Below the pieces are notes generated by a model. That model was not told the DNA's origin and did no database searches. It worked only from the letters and a program-made list of their open reading frames with translations. Of a DNA stretch of 64,000 bases, positions 63,733 to 64,000 are shown in pieces (positions within the stretch are counted from its first letter, which is position 1; the number at the start of each line of letters is the position of its first letter). The translations under genes were made by a program, and so were the position numbers. Source of the stretch: Forficula auricularia (Eukaryota; Arthropoda; Insecta; Dermaptera; Forficulidae); contig JALMQS010000153.1 in the NCBI GenBank assembly GCA_024734495.1, forward strand, positions 5,977,294 to 6,041,293. Direction: 5' to 3'.

Positions 63733-64000
63733 CGACAGTGCCGGCCTGTGGTATGGAGCGAGACCCCATTATGGCGCCCCCCTTACTTGCCCCTAATATA
63801 TACCAGTTAGGTATTTGGCGTAAAGCTTTGGGCCTTGCAGTCTTAAGGAGGTTCGGGACAGCTTATCTATCTGGTTTATCTACGAAAAAATCTTTTGTAT
63901 TTCTGCAGAGTGACAACTTCTGCCTACTAAATTTTTTAAAAACAAAAATTGTTAATATATTTCGAATACAAATCTTTGTTTTGTTTTGATAATATTAATA
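63733..64000 (+). mobile_element. Start of an element with CAGTGCCGGCC end
   Basis: 'cagtgccggcctgtggtatg' followed by 'gcgagaccccattatggcgc' looks like a hAT-type or other DNA transposon terminus. The window ends before the other terminus. Open frame 63738-63989 is unrecognised. Confidence 0.4.

Noticed and set aside
1..64000. Telomeric repeats, viral integration with intact replication genes, or a bacterial insert
   Set aside because: No (TTAGG)n array, no operon-like gene block and no recognisable viral polymerase or capsid gene was seen.

Overview
This is a gene-poor, very AT-rich stretch of animal nuclear DNA, almost certainly from an insect. The signs are split protein coding with GT/AG borders, mariner, pogo, hAT and piggyBac-type DNA transposons, tRNA-derived SINEs, non-LTR retrotransposon debris, Penelope-like hammerhead ribozymes and many foldback elements. 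I cannot fix the order from sequence alone. No bacterial gene, operon, CRISPR array or rRNA gene is visible. There is one 17-base assembly gap (57051-57067).

Only one convincing host coding piece is present: a 139-bp exon at 31714-31852 (+ strand) encoding one EGF-like domain of neurexin type, with a clear acceptor and donor. The most economical reading is that much of the window is intron of a large neurexin-like gene, filled with repeats. A short GC-richer open frame at 32866-33150 (- strand) is real-looking but unidentified.

Layout: 1-10.1 kb holds foldback and SINE repeats, including a family with AACCGACTTCAAAAA ends (also at 24.0 and 48.2 kb). 10.5-15.2 kb holds a hAT element with a perfect 8-bp target duplication, then a second, dead hAT invaded by a 38-copy 32-bp satellite and a hammerhead-bearing foldback. 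15.4-31 kb holds SINE-like composites, Helitron-like (HINE-type) non-autonomous elements, a dead pogo/Tigger and large inverted repeats. 31.7-37 kb has the exon, hairpins and a LINE reverse-transcriptase tail. 37.06-37.98 kb is an internally deleted mariner with intact ends. 38.4-40.8 kb is an inverted pair of hammerhead ribozymes around a 124-aa ORF that resembles a Penelope N-terminus, followed directly by a 77-bp satellite. 41.6-43.2 kb is a piggyBac-like relic. 43.4-43.9 kb has two further hammerheads with good cores. 46.2-46.7 kb is a tRNA head joined to the 5' end of a LINE endonuclease ORF. 55.1-56.8 kb is a 1.67-kb hairpin. 57-64 kb is a series of MITEs, several with target duplications.

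The most notable observation is a group of Penelope-type hammerhead motifs of several sequence families, on both strands. Two of them sit in inverted repeats that directly abut tandem satellites whose monomers contain the outer sequence of the hairpin arm. None of this was tested by software; pairings were read by eye.
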